Positions 26,901 through 34,953 of a stretch of DNA of 37,758 nt are shown here, in pieces. Made by a program: the position numbers and the translations under genes. The stretch's first letter is position 1, and each line of letters opens with the position of its first letter. Source of the stretch: Fibrobacteria bacterium (lineage in GTDB: Bacteria; Fibrobacterota; Fibrobacteria; UBA11236); NCBI GenBank assembly GCA_017881725.1, contig JADGQO010000090.1:1-37758 (forward strand), read 5' to 3'. The notes beneath the pieces were generated by a model. It worked only from the letters and a program-made list of their open reading frames with translations, had not been told where the DNA came from and made no database searches.

Positions 26901-27378
26901 ACCAGAGGAAAAGTTGCGAGGCATAGGCCGGTTTCAACGTCGCCGTCAGGAGCGCCGGACTCGATCCGGGCGTCAGCGCGAGCATATCCGGTTTGAGGGA
27001 AATTGAAACGGGCTTGACTCCGGGTTGGAAAGCCGTGTCCACGGTTACCGTAACCTTGCCGTTACTGTCGTTGAAAGAGCGGGATTGTTCAAAGCAAGGC
27101 CCGCCGGCTTTGGTACCCCGGATATATACGGTGGCATCGCCGCCTTTGTATTTGTCGGCGGCCAGGCGCTTCAGTTGATCCAGGCTCTTTAGCGAGTCGT
27201 TGTACAAAGTGTCCAGGATTTTTCCGGATCCATCCTTGAGCAGGATAAGCACGCTGTCGCACTTCGTCCACGTGGAATCGCCTTGGATGTCGAAGGAGTC
27301 CTGCGAATCAACGGTATGGCAAGCCCAGAAAAGCGAAAGCAAAAGGAAGGCACTGACGCCGAGTATTTTCATTTTCAT
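23938..27378 (-). CDS. giant PKD/Ig-like lipoprotein (module gene B1)
   Basis: A 1146-residue surface or periplasmic lipoprotein. The signal peptide ends in a lipobox-like LFWAC (Cys near 20). After a conserved N-terminal domain (about 30-130) come a Ig-like domain, a BIG_2-type domain (PDSMDIFVGGSMDSL... near 215-300), PKD-like domains with WDLNGDSTWDD and ADAGNDTTVIAG, two cadherin-like beta-sandwich repeats (SLSKLETEGITL, VTAQDGKSK), several ATF-type 'bacterial repeat' units and a Cys-rich, Thr/Ser/Pro-rich end. Its N-terminal and PKD parts resemble the shorter gene B2. The 27378 ATG has GGGGA 6 nt upstream. It follows gene A1 by 67 bp. The last 600 bp are more AT-rich than the rest. A role in adhesion is the family expectation, not proven. 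Confidence 0.85.
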   Translation of the reverse strand: MKMKILGVSAFLLLSLFWACHTVDSQDSFDIQGDSTWTKCDSVLILLKDGSGKILDTLYNDSLKSLDQLKRLAADKYKGGDATVYIRGTKAGGPCFEQSRSFNDSNGKVTVTVDTAFQPGVKPVSISLKPDMLALTPGSSPALLTATLKPAYASQLFLWSVEGADAANVEFPGGSFAGQATLKALKTGTVKIRVRAKQDTNLVDSLIVMIASTTTNGHVKLVPDSMDIFVGGSMDSLTASVLPDSASQKVSWSSDDPKIATVDSSGRVKGIASGTTHIRALSKAFDVSSAAKVNVILDVPVLTIAGRPGAAVNKPIVYTPSVTQQFGSIVMFKWDLNGDSTWDDSLPGPWNGTKVALPSITAKFNTVGVHHLYFYVRDSEGNEAIAEIDAGIGNQPPDILSITPDTTIVAGDSLEFSAKAVDPDGKVAGYAWDYLGEGTFSDTVLVNDSIAAIKGKFKYAKVGKFNAILKVVDDNDKPSIDTVKVNVILDLPIADAGNDTTVIAGSLIHVHAKGTDAHSAIAKREIKLGSGSFTALSKQDTTLRAPSDSGTLVIVVRVTNGYDNSALDTMVVNVRAPSKANADLSGLAASAGTLTPVFKPVTLFYSLSVGYSDSLVSVVATPSDTAASLAINGKPVKADVASDPVSVPVGTTVNVFQIVVTAQDGTQKVYSASVTRAPSSDASLSKLETEGITLKPSFAPKVFTYADTVENPVTSIRLKPTVKQGNAKVTVGDSATASGSFSPPESLIVGDNLINVVVTAQDGKSKSTYAVAVVRKARLILARRTPAGALVRLDSADYAIGQSVPISAPSVVGSHFTNWTLLDGKATISDSLADTTVLLVKSPFVRAAAIFAINTYSVKTSTDGRGVLTAKDSVAYGDQDTATVAPLAGYRLLSFTDNGTDKLASISGGKYIFTVKETHSLAATFLRTYSLTATDTGTGSVTPPPATVDSNSNYTFTFTTSGTGNNLNTLTDNGTNVTASLTGPPMAVSNYALTGISEDHVIKATFGIKTFHLTVVGHGVSVCPTGQSCLILCIPGKGCLVPPDSVTVTVNYGVSYNISTSNTASSTDTSSFKSWVGGPPTASGNPAAVTLTAGDAKYRADYCGAKCFVICCVIITPVTSTPVTISPTTSVTPPISSETAAPSAVP
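25189..25206. repeat. dispersed palindrome GTAAC-N6-GTTAC, copy 5
   Basis: GGTAAC-CTTGGC-GTTACC, perfect 6-bp half sites, inside the B1 gene; on the coding strand it encodes G-N-A-K-V-T. Confidence 0.75.
27049..27066. repeat. dispersed palindrome GTAAC-N6-GTTAC, copy 6
   Basis: CGTAAC-CTTGCC-GTTACT inside the B1 gene, encoding S-N-G-K-V-T on the coding strand. An adjacent GTTACC half site at 27044-27049 makes a tandem of three half sites. Confidence 0.7.
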
Positions 27379-27445
27379 CGGAATTCCCCTGTGCCGCCAC
27401 GGCGGCGCATGCAACTAGAAATCAAGTTCATCCTAAATCCCATTT

Positions 27446-28231
27446 TTATTTGGAAGTCGCCGACGATTGGTTGGAAATCACGATGGATTTTCCGGCCGGA
27501 GAATCGGACTGCTGGGATGCGATGTAGACTGCGGCCACGCCGGCGATGGCCAATCCCGCGCCACCGGCGATCCAAAACCCGTTCCGCTTCCAAAAGGTTT
27601 GTCCTTGCGTTGCGGATGCAGAAGCGCCTGGGGAAGCGGCAGCGGAGGACTGGCCCGCCAGGGGCGAGGCCGCCTGGGACCCCGACGAAGCCGCGGCCAT
27701 TGACGACGTGCCCGGCGCGGGTTTGTCCGGCATGGAAATTTGCGAGCTGTCGACTCCAAATCCTTTTTGACGGGCGAGAAATTCCTTGCGGACCTTGTCG
27801 AAAATCCGATCGATCTCATCGCTGACGAACATGTCCACCAATTCCGCGGACGGCAGCATCTCCAAGAGGCGATACATATAGTACTTGCCCTTTTCACGCG
27901 TTTTCGGATTGGCCGAATAGACCACCGCCAGATGCTTGGATATGAAAATGCTGTCCGCGCGCGAATAGGTTTTGTTCGACTTGGTGAAATTTTCAATCAA
28001 GGTGATCACCTTGTCGAAATCGCCTTCGTTGTAGACGGAATGGATGTCGCGCTGATTCAACGTTGAGCCCCCGTTGGTCGCCACGGGATTGGCTGGGTTC
28101 GCCGCTGTGGATTTTGACGCCGAGGTCGTGGAAACCGTGGAACTTGCGGCTCGTTGGCCAGCATACGCGATCCAAAACGAAAGGCCGCACAGGAGGAGGA
28201 TTTTGTTTCCACTCGAAATGGATTTCAGCAT
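27446..28231 (-). CDS. exported helical-domain protein with C-terminal membrane anchor (module gene A1)
   Basis: A 261-residue envelope protein I do not recognise by name. It has a signal peptide (about 1-25, hydrophobic ILLLCGLSFWIAYA), a Ser/Thr/Ala-rich spacer, a conserved helical domain (58-152) with DSIFISKHLAVVYSANP and a TPR-like YYMYRLLEMLPSAEL, a long low-complexity Ser/Ala/Pro linker, and a transmembrane helix (about 219-238, WIAGGAGLAIAGVAAVYI). The helical domain matches that of gene A2 without gaps at about 51 of 95 positions. The partner lipoprotein B1 follows 67 bp later. An inner-membrane protein with a periplasmic domain is inferred. The 262-bp gap before it holds no other gene. 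Confidence 0.8.
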   Translation of the reverse strand: MLKSISSGNKILLLCGLSFWIAYAGQRAASSTVSTTSASKSTAANPANPVATNGGSTLNQRDIHSVYNEGDFDKVITLIENFTKSNKTYSRADSIFISKHLAVVYSANPKTREKGKYYMYRLLEMLPSAELVDMFVSDEIDRIFDKVRKEFLARQKGFGVDSSQISMPDKPAPGTSSMAAASSGSQAASPLAGQSSAAASPGASASATQGQTFWKRNGFWIAGGAGLAIAGVAAVYIASQQSDSPAGKSIVISNQSSATSK

Positions 28232-28493
28232 GTGAGTCCCAATCAGGAAAATTTATGTAAGTTCGGCAAAATCTAATCATTTCCAGGAGTCGGCTTGCCC
28301 CTAGAAAAACCACAAACCGGTAAAATCTAGGGAATCGTTGTTACGGCCTACACGCCATATGCTAAGGCTTTAATTTTAAAGGAGAATGTCACTTATTGGA
28401 AATTTTTAGACGGTATTCGGTAACTCGTGAAGGTTGGGAAATTAGGGTGAGTATGCGGAACCAGAATACCCAATTTCGGATGAATGAGGTGAT

Positions 28494-29582
28494 TCAGGGC
28501 CGATTGGATAAGACTGCTAGGCTATCCGTTGCCGAAGCGGTAATGGTAACGCGCAAGGTATCGAAGGTCGAAAGTGAGTCTGAATCCGTGATCCGCAGGA
28601 TACATTGGAGTTCTCCCGGAGTATTCGGTGCCTGCATGGTGGATTCCTGTTGCTTCGCAAAGACGAATGGTTCTTCGCCGCATTGCCACGCGCGGCTTAC
28701 CACCGGTCCGAGCCCGTCTTCGCCCTTTGCATGCAGCCGAATCAGCGTGCCCGCAGTTACCGTAGTGTCCGCACCGGCATCCGCAGTCGGCGGGTCGAAA
28801 AATACCTGCGCGAGAAAACTCGCCGTGGTTTTCCTCCCAACCCTGTCCCAAACTTTTATTTGGCAGGAGTAATCGCCCGGATCCGAAAATGCATGCCGAT
28901 ACCGAATCGTCTCTCTCGCGCCCGAAAGGAAACCTGAATCCACGGTCGCGCCGTTGCACGTCCAACTAAAACCGGCCAAGTCGCCGTCGATGTCGGACGT
29001 TTCCGCGTCCATCACGATGGTATCTCGAATGGACACCGAGGTATCCGAAGGGTGCGCGATCAAAATCGGTGGACTGGGAAGCGGAATATTCGCCGAGTCC
29101 GGCGCCGGAGTGGGCACGGATTTGGATGTGATCGTCGGATCGACCTTGGGGGTAAACGGATTCTGCGCGTCATAATGCGCGACATTCATGGCGATCACCT
29201 TTTGCGATCGCCCGTCGTAAACGCGCACTTCGCGGTAGACCATGATGCCCGCTTGAAAGCCCATGATGACGATGTTCGTGGTATCTCCGGCATACCTGTT
29301 GAGAGCCAAATGATAAAGCCGCGAGGGGGATGTAAGGGTATCGTTGAATACCGTATCTTGCCGGTTACCTAGGGTGTCTCCCACGGTAATTACCAGGCGC
29401 GCATAGTTCGACAATCCCGGGCTCGGTTCCAACCGCAGTATCACCGCGTCCTTGGGCCCCGCCGGGTCGCAGGATGCGATTAAAAAGGTTAAGGACGCTT
29501 TGATGAATGGCGCCCAGAATGCACGGTTCAGGATTAGCGACAGGCTTGTTCGTGTTTCGATCGGGGCCCGATCGGCCGCCAT
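28494..29582 (-). CDS. PKD-domain lipoprotein (module gene B2)
   Basis: A 362-residue lipoprotein with lipobox LIASC (Cys near 38), an N-terminal domain similar to B1 (QDTVFNDTLTSPSRL...YAGDTTN..., cf. LDTLYNDSLKSLDQL in B1), a Pro-rich stretch, then two PKD-like domains (DAETSDIDGDLAGFSW and ADAGADTTVTAGTLIRLHAKGEDG, matching B1 closely). It lacks the cadherin-like and repeat domains that make B1 large. The ATG at 29582 has GCGAGG 4-5 nt upstream and starts 31 bp after the A2 stop; an in-frame start 60 bp further up would overlap A2 and give an unlikely signal peptide. Paralogy with B1 is by hand alignment. Confidence 0.8.
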   Translation of the reverse strand: MAADRAPIETRTSLSLILNRAFWAPFIKASLTFLIASCDPAGPKDAVILRLEPSPGLSNYARLVITVGDTLGNRQDTVFNDTLTSPSRLYHLALNRYAGDTTNIVIMGFQAGIMVYREVRVYDGRSQKVIAMNVAHYDAQNPFTPKVDPTITSKSVPTPAPDSANIPLPSPPILIAHPSDTSVSIRDTIVMDAETSDIDGDLAGFSWTCNGATVDSGFLSGARETIRYRHAFSDPGDYSCQIKVWDRVGRKTTASFLAQVFFDPPTADAGADTTVTAGTLIRLHAKGEDGLGPVVSRAWQCGEEPFVFAKQQESTMQAPNTPGELQCILRITDSDSLSTFDTLRVTITASATDSLAVLSNRP

Positions 29583-29613
29583 GCGGCCTCGCGTGGGATT
29601 TTTCAACGCCCCG

Positions 29614-30429
29614 TTACCGCGCGACTGTGGACGGAACCACATAGGTTTTCTGGCCCTGGTTTGGATGGCTGGTGGAATAATAAACCGAGATGGCCGCCAG
29701 GGCTAAGGCCGCGCCGCCGCCAATCCAAGTCCCGGAGTTTTTCCACATCGGGAGGTTTTCGGTTTCCTCCCCGACGGACGCGAGACCCGCGCTTGCCGGG
29801 GCGGGAACTTCCGGAATTAAACTCGCCCGGTTGGCTGCGGTATCCTTCGCAAGCGGTCCGGAATTCGGCGTCGGCCTGACCGCAGTCTTGATGGGGGGAG
29901 GTCGCGGGGCCGAGTCATTGCGTTGCTGCCGAGTGGGTGCGGGCGGAGGGGAATGGGTAACGGCAAATTCCAATTTTACTTTTTCGAAAATATTATCAAC
30001 CTCTTCCCCGACGAATAGGTCAATGAGATTCGCATTAGGCGCCAAACCCAGGAGTTTGAACATGTGGTAGCGGCCCAATTCGCGAGTTCCCGGGTTGGCG
30101 GCATAGACCACGGCCAAGTGTTTTTCCATGAAAATACTGTCCGACAGGCTCAGGCGGACGCGCGACTTTTGCACCAAAGCGAAATCGGACAGCACCTTGT
30201 CGAAATCGCCATTGTGATAATGGGCATGGATACGAGCTTGATTCAGCGCCCGCGGCGGCTGCGGAGAATCCGATGAAAAAGACTGAGGGCGCGAAGCCGG
30301 GGGCACAACTTGAAGAGTCGCGGGATGCGCAGGCGACGAATCGGCCGGAATACGCACGGGAGCAGCGGCCAACATGAGAGCCATCGCCCACGCGCCCGAC
30401 GATCCGATATGTAATTCCTGAATCTTCAT
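29614..30429 (-). CDS. exported helical-domain protein with C-terminal membrane anchor (module gene A2)
   Basis: A 271-residue paralogue of A1: signal peptide (hydrophobic WAMALMLAAAPV), Pro/Ser-rich spacer, helical domain at about 62-156 with DSIFMEKHLAVVYAANPG and LIDLFVGEEVDNIFEKV, Pro-rich linker, and a C-terminal membrane helix (about 234-251, WIGGGAALALAAISVYY) with a short tail. GGAAGAG lies 3 nt before the ATG. The upstream 182-bp gap (30430-30611) contains an inverted repeat CGCGAA/TTCGCG (30530-30547) and a one-mismatch copy of the dispersed palindrome. It is the first gene of the A2-B2-A1-B1 run. Function unknown. Confidence 0.8.
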   Translation of the reverse strand: MKIQELHIGSSGAWAMALMLAAAPVRIPADSSPAHPATLQVVPPASRPQSFSSDSPQPPRALNQARIHAHYHNGDFDKVLSDFALVQKSRVRLSLSDSIFMEKHLAVVYAANPGTRELGRYHMFKLLGLAPNANLIDLFVGEEVDNIFEKVKLEFAVTHSPPPAPTRQQRNDSAPRPPPIKTAVRPTPNSGPLAKDTAANRASLIPEVPAPASAGLASVGEETENLPMWKNSGTWIGGGAALALAAISVYYSTSHPNQGQKTYVVPSTVAR

Positions 30430-30548
30430 TTACTCTTCCATCCCGCAGCATCGCATGGGACATGACCCGCGCGGATACCGACTCCGCGCAATCATCATAC
30501 GCGTGGCAAGGCGACAACGGCAAGCGCCGCGCGAAGACAAATTCGCGG

Positions 30549-30566
30549 GGTAATCTGGAAGTTACC
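30549..30566. repeat. one-mismatch copy of the dispersed palindrome (intergenic)
   Basis: GGTAAT-CTGGAA-GTTACC. This is the only copy I find outside a gene, 46 bp beyond the stop of the dehydrogenase gene and about 120 bp upstream of the A2 start. Confidence 0.5.
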
Positions 30567-30611
30567 GTGGAACTTAAAGCATCTTAACAGGGTGTTGAAA
30601 AAATCCGAATG

Positions 30612-32342
30612 TCAATCCGCCTGGAAAACAAAATTGGCGCGATAGATCCCTTCGCCCATGGACGCAGGGATGGAAATTTTCATTCCGTACTCGCGGTTCA
30701 TATCGGAGGAACGGAATTCCCAAGCCATCTTTCCGGTTAAATCGTACAGCTTGAATCCGTAGGCTCCGAAGGGAAGCGTGACGGATCGTTCGCTTAAGAT
30801 CCCCAAATTGATCAGGTTGGTTTTTCCGGCTACGGATTTTACGAACATCCTATCCTTTATGGAAATGGGTTCCAGGCAGGAAGCCCCCGAGTATTCCAGG
30901 CGGGATATGGCGGTGGAATTATCCGCTCCGGTGCCGAGGGGGGTAACGCCGCCTTCGAATTTGTAACCCGTTCCGTATTCCATGATATAGAGTACACCGT
31001 CCGGGGCGATGAACAATTCCAGCGGATGCGATAGGGCGTTCAGCAACGTATTTTTCGCGGTGACCTTGGTGTTGGTGGCGCTATCCAACGAGATGACTTT
31101 GAGATTTCCGGTAAGCCAATCCGTGACCAACCACTTCCCGTCAAAGTGGGGCGGAAGCTTTTTGGGGTTAGTTTGCGCAGCCGTCCAACGCACGATCGGT
31201 CCCGTGATCGCGCAGGCTTCCACATACCCGATGGCCGCTCCAACTGCGGGAGGAAGTTTTTGGACGCCGGTGTTCCACTTGCTCATGTTCATAGCGCCGG
31301 CCGGATCCTTGTTCAATCTGTACCGGTAATGGGGGTTGTTCTCCGCGCCCACAAAATACGGCCACCCCATGAAACCGGGTTTCGCGATCAGGTTGTACTC
31401 TTCCGTTTCCCATTGGTTGTCCGGGCCGACATCGCCCCAGGTCAGTAGCCCCTTCACGTCATCGACGGAAATCGTGTAGGGATTCCGATGGCCCATGGAA
31501 TAAATTTCCGGACGAATCTTGGCCAGATCCTCGACGGAATACATCGTCGCCACGGCATCCTTCAGATTGCCCGCCGGTATGGTGTAACTCCCGTCAGGCA
31601 GCGGGTGGATCCGGATGATTTTGCCGCGCAGATCGTTACTGTTCGCGGCATGGCCCTGATCGTCGGCGGCGGATCCGTCCGTCGACCCGGTAGCCAGGTT
31701 TTCGTTCACGTAGGCTAAAGTGTCGGCGTCGGTGTTGGCATTCATGGTATTGTTGCCGATCGACATCCACAAATCGCCTTTGGCGTCGAAGCGGATGTCG
31801 CCGCCGGTATGGCAGCAATAGTCCTGCTGAATCGTCCAGCTTAAAATCACCTTCTCCGACGCAGGGTCGAGCACATCGCTATTCACCGTGAATCGCGATA
31901 GGTTTGAAACTGCGGCGGTATTCGATTGATAAGCAACGTAGATGTAATGGTTGGCCGCGAAATTCGGATCCAGCGCCAGGCCTACCAGGCCGTATTCGTT
32001 ATTGTGGTTGCTTTGCAAAGTCGGTTTCGGGGTCTTGAGGGGGCTGCTGGGCGGATAGACGTTTATTTTACCGAGCTTTTTTATTTGCCCACCCGGTTTA
32101 ACCACTTTCAGGTTTCCGTTTCTTTCATTGAAATAGACGGACCCGTCCGCCGCTACAACGAAACGGACGATTTCGTCCAAGGTCGGATCAATGGATTTAT
32201 TGAGCACCGGAACCTTGGTGAAATTCGACCGCGTGACGTCCGTGCATCCGGTGTATTTGAAAACGTCCTGCGCCCAGACCGCGCCGGCCAGAGCCAGGCC
32301 CAGCACGGCGGAGATAACACCTGATTTCCTCTTAAAAAACAT
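30612..32342 (-). CDS. exported PQQ-dependent glucose/sorbosone dehydrogenase-like protein
   Basis: A 576-residue secreted protein with a six-bladed propeller of the GSDH type, expected to oxidise sugars using PQQ. Signal peptide MFFKRKSGVISAVLGLALAGAVWAQ; then a propeller including NNEYGLVGLALDPNF, CCHTGGDIRFDAKGDLWMSI, RPEIYSMGHRNPY and HPLELFIAPDGVLYIMEYG. After about residue 500 a separate beta-rich domain (YGFKLYDLTGKMAW... GEGIYRANFVF) resembles C-terminal sorting domains of type IX secretion. The start at 32342 is favoured over the ATG two codons earlier because GGAAAGGG ends 6 nt before it. No PQQ synthesis gene is present, and a cofactor requirement is inferred from family. Confidence 0.85.
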   Translation of the reverse strand: MFFKRKSGVISAVLGLALAGAVWAQDVFKYTGCTDVTRSNFTKVPVLNKSIDPTLDEIVRFVVAADGSVYFNERNGNLKVVKPGGQIKKLGKINVYPPSSPLKTPKPTLQSNHNNEYGLVGLALDPNFAANHYIYVAYQSNTAAVSNLSRFTVNSDVLDPASEKVILSWTIQQDYCCHTGGDIRFDAKGDLWMSIGNNTMNANTDADTLAYVNENLATGSTDGSAADDQGHAANSNDLRGKIIRIHPLPDGSYTIPAGNLKDAVATMYSVEDLAKIRPEIYSMGHRNPYTISVDDVKGLLTWGDVGPDNQWETEEYNLIAKPGFMGWPYFVGAENNPHYRYRLNKDPAGAMNMSKWNTGVQKLPPAVGAAIGYVEACAITGPIVRWTAAQTNPKKLPPHFDGKWLVTDWLTGNLKVISLDSATNTKVTAKNTLLNALSHPLELFIAPDGVLYIMEYGTGYKFEGGVTPLGTGADNSTAISRLEYSGASCLEPISIKDRMFVKSVAGKTNLINLGILSERSVTLPFGAYGFKLYDLTGKMAWEFRSSDMNREYGMKISIPASMGEGIYRANFVFQAD

Positions 32343-32525
32343 GTTCATCCCTTTCCAAGGGTTGAGGCATTCGCGAATCCCGGCTTTCCAATCCACGAGC
32401 GGTGGAATGACATGGATCAGCACTGGTTAGTTGAAACCCAAGGTTGATTAGTTCTCTGGATCCGGACAATAATTTTAAGTTTACGTTCCCAATATCGACA
32501 TCGTTGGGACAACTCCGGAGGTTCG

Positions 32526-33365
32526 GTGCGCAAATCCATCGCCTTGATTTACACCGCCATAATGGCGACCATTCTTCCCGCTTCCGCCGCTAAGGTCGCT
32601 AAAGCCGAATTCGGACGGTTCGTGGGAATTATCGCCTGTGGTGATGCCGAAGGGGATTGCAACGGCGCGTCCCAAGGGTTTATCCAGCAAGGCCTCTCGG
32701 GCGAGGGGGACTTCACGGAACCGTCCTCGGCGCAATTGGCCAAAGGCGGTAACGTGGTATTGGGGTTTCTGGAGGGTAAACCGTTTAGTTGGCAAAGGTA
32801 CTCGGTGGACTTTCCGGGCCCGCGCGCCAAGTGGGTCGTTCTCAACGAACTGACGGTGGGCGAAGGCAACCGGGCTTTCCTCACCTTATGGAAAAGTTCC
32901 GGCGACAGCCTGGAATGCATGCGGGTTTTCCCGCACTATTTCCCGCTCGCCCTGGGAGAAATGTCCGTGCACACGCAAACGCCATTACCGGACGGATCCA
33001 TGCTGCTCTTGCTGAAAGGCGAAGGGTCGGACGCGGGAGTGAACATCCAGGATTGGAATATCCTACGCTTGCAAACTCCGGACAAAGCCGCTCAAGTGGA
33101 CCACCGAGTGAACCGAAGCGAAATTCCCGTTCAGGAAATCCTCAACAAAATCAATGCCGACGAGACGGTGGAACCGGTTCAGGATTCCAGCCTCATGTGC
33201 GAGGTGGCGCGGGGAAAGAAAGCACCGTCCGGCGGTCCGTTGCTGCGATACATCATCTCCCGGACGCATCTCCTATATACCAAAGCGGGTCCACAAGAAT
33301 CCCCGGGACGCAAGGATACCCTTCTCTATGATCCGTGGAAATCGCTGCGCGGCAAGGCTCATTAA
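32526..33365 (+). CDS. secreted protein of unknown function
   Basis: A 279-residue protein with a Sec signal (MRKSIALIYTAIMATILPASA, cleavage after ASA). The mature part begins AKVAKAEFGRFVGIIACGDAEGDC and has a beta-rich pattern with LLLLKGEGSDAG and a C-terminal basic segment; five cysteines could form disulfides. I recognise no family. The GTG start has GGAGG 5 nt upstream. It is divergent from the dehydrogenase gene, with a 183-bp shared upstream region that shows no clear promoter consensus. Confidence 0.7.
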   Translation: MRKSIALIYTAIMATILPASAAKVAKAEFGRFVGIIACGDAEGDCNGASQGFIQQGLSGEGDFTEPSSAQLAKGGNVVLGFLEGKPFSWQRYSVDFPGPRAKWVVLNELTVGEGNRAFLTLWKSSGDSLECMRVFPHYFPLALGEMSVHTQTPLPDGSMLLLLKGEGSDAGVNIQDWNILRLQTPDKAAQVDHRVNRSEIPVQEILNKINADETVEPVQDSSLMCEVARGKKAPSGGPLLRYIISRTHLLYTKAGPQESPGRKDTLLYDPWKSLRGKAH

Positions 33366-33451
33366 TCCCCAGTTCCGCATGCGGTCCTAAACCTCAAACC
33401 GCTTCCACCCGCCCAAAACCCCAGTCTCCAAGGGGTATTCAGCCCTTCGCA

Positions 33452-33480
33452 TTGACCCCCCGGCCGGTCAGCCCTATAAT
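33452..33480 (+). promoter_or_regulatory. strong sigma-70-type promoter of the fapA/HD-GYP operon
   Basis: TTGACC, 17-bp spacer, TATAAT: the best promoter match I find in the window. The spacer contains the inverted GACC...GGTC that might bind a regulator. The predicted 5' leader of about 85 nt begins with a perfect hairpin GCCCG-ACAA-CGGGC (33489-33502). Confidence 0.75.
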
Positions 33481-33570
33481 GATTTGAAGCCCGACAACGG
33501 GCCGATACATTGATCGCGTGACACGGATGTAAACGGGAATTTCCGGTTGTTCCGGGTTGGAAGGATATTT

Positions 33571-34953
33571 TTGCGCCAGGATAAACTGGAATTGCGCATT
33601 GATAAAGGCGGCATGGAAGCCCGCATTACCTTGGTCCCGGCGTCCAAGGAAACGGGGGGCCATTACGCGCCCTCTTTGGCCGAGATGGAAGTCTGGATGC
33701 GCGAGCAGGGTATCCAGGCGGATCTGGATCTTAACGTGATGAAACAGTTGCTGGAAAAGGCCGGAGAGGGTTTGACGGCCGAAGGCGTCGTCGCGCGCGG
33801 AACCCCGCCGACCTCCGGTAAAGACGGCTATTTGGAATACCTGGTTGATTTCTCGCACGTCCAGCCCACCGTGAATGAAAGCGGCGAAGCCGACATGCGC
33901 GCCTCCCTGATCCAAAACGTGTCGCCCGGCGACCCCCTAGCCATCATCCATGCGCCGACCGGAGGCCGTCCCGGCCTGGACGTGTGCGGCAAACTCGTGG
34001 CGGGCGTGGCCGGCAAGACCTTGGAACCGCGTCTGGGCTTGAATACGCAGCGCTCGCCGAACGACCCCATGCTCATCATCGCGTCGGCGGCCGGGCATGT
34101 CCGATTGCACGACAAGGTCGTGGAAGTCCAGGAATTCTATACCGTGGAAGGGGACGTGGATTACGCCACCGGCAATATCACCTTCGGCAAGTCGGTATTG
34201 GTGCGCGGGGACGTGAAGGGCGGCTTCAACGTGGACGCCGGGGGTGACTTGGAAGTTACCGGATTGGTCGAGGATTGTAATATCAAGGCGCAGGGGAAGG
34301 TCATGATCCGGGGCGGATTCACGGGCCAGGGCAAGGGGCTGTTGCGCGCGCGCGGGGACGTAACCGTCGGATACGTACGCAACCAGGCGGTGAAAAGCGA
34401 AAAAAACTTAGTGGTGCTGAAGGAGGCCGTGAACAGCCGGCTACAGGCCCGGCAAGCGGTCACCATCAACGGCATGTTGGCGGGCGGGAAGGTACAGGCC
34501 CGGCAAACCATCATTTGCCAAACGGCCGGAACCGAAACGGGCACGCCCACCCACTTGGAGGCGGGCTTCGATTATACCGTGGCGGAGGAAATGTCCGACA
34601 TCCGCACACAAATGGATCAGCTGGGAAAGTATTCCAAAAAACTCGGAGATTCCCTGCGCCATATCCATGACATGGAGCGTTTGAATCGGGGCATGGAACC
34701 TTGGACGATTGAAATCCTGTTTCAAATGGAAAGCGCCCGATCCAAAGTGGAGGCCAAGTCCAAGGACTTGCGGGAAAGATTTTCACGCCTGGAAGGGCAG
34801 TCGGCCAATCCGGATAGCGCAACCATTACGGTTTTTAAAAAAGCCTTTCCCGGGGTATGCGTAAAAATCGGTCACGAAATGTACCTGGTTCAGGAGCCGA
34901 TGACCGGACCGAAAACGTTTTTCGTGCATGAAGGCGCAATCCAGGTCCGATGA
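33571..34953 (+). CDS. FapA family protein (DUF342)
   Basis: A 460-residue cytoplasmic protein of the FapA/DUF342 family. The N-terminal domain carries the family pattern (LELRIDKGGMEARITLVP, then the helical LAEMEVWMREQGI). The core is a long right-handed beta-helix-like part with repeated GDV, GG and ARG turns (for example VLVRGDVKGGFNVDAGGDLEV) and a C-terminal coiled coil (about 360-430). Members form polymers and are linked to cell-surface or motility organisation; no exact role is established. A TTG start at 33571 is preceded 5 nt by GGAAGGA; a start 24 bp upstream (TTG) lacks an RBS. Its stop overlaps the next start, so it is coupled to an HD-GYP gene. Confidence 0.88.
   Translation: MRQDKLELRIDKGGMEARITLVPASKETGGHYAPSLAEMEVWMREQGIQADLDLNVMKQLLEKAGEGLTAEGVVARGTPPTSGKDGYLEYLVDFSHVQPTVNESGEADMRASLIQNVSPGDPLAIIHAPTGGRPGLDVCGKLVAGVAGKTLEPRLGLNTQRSPNDPMLIIASAAGHVRLHDKVVEVQEFYTVEGDVDYATGNITFGKSVLVRGDVKGGFNVDAGGDLEVTGLVEDCNIKAQGKVMIRGGFTGQGKGLLRARGDVTVGYVRNQAVKSEKNLVVLKEAVNSRLQARQAVTINGMLAGGKVQARQTIICQTAGTETGTPTHLEAGFDYTVAEEMSDIRTQMDQLGKYSKKLGDSLRHIHDMERLNRGMEPWTIEILFQMESARSKVEAKSKDLRERFSRLEGQSANPDSATITVFKKAFPGVCVKIGHEMYLVQEPMTGPKTFFVHEGAIQVR

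Noticed and set aside
33487-33570. c-di-GMP riboswitch in the fapA leader
   Set aside because: Despite the HD-GYP gene downstream, I could not find the conserved GEMM core or tetraloop receptor.
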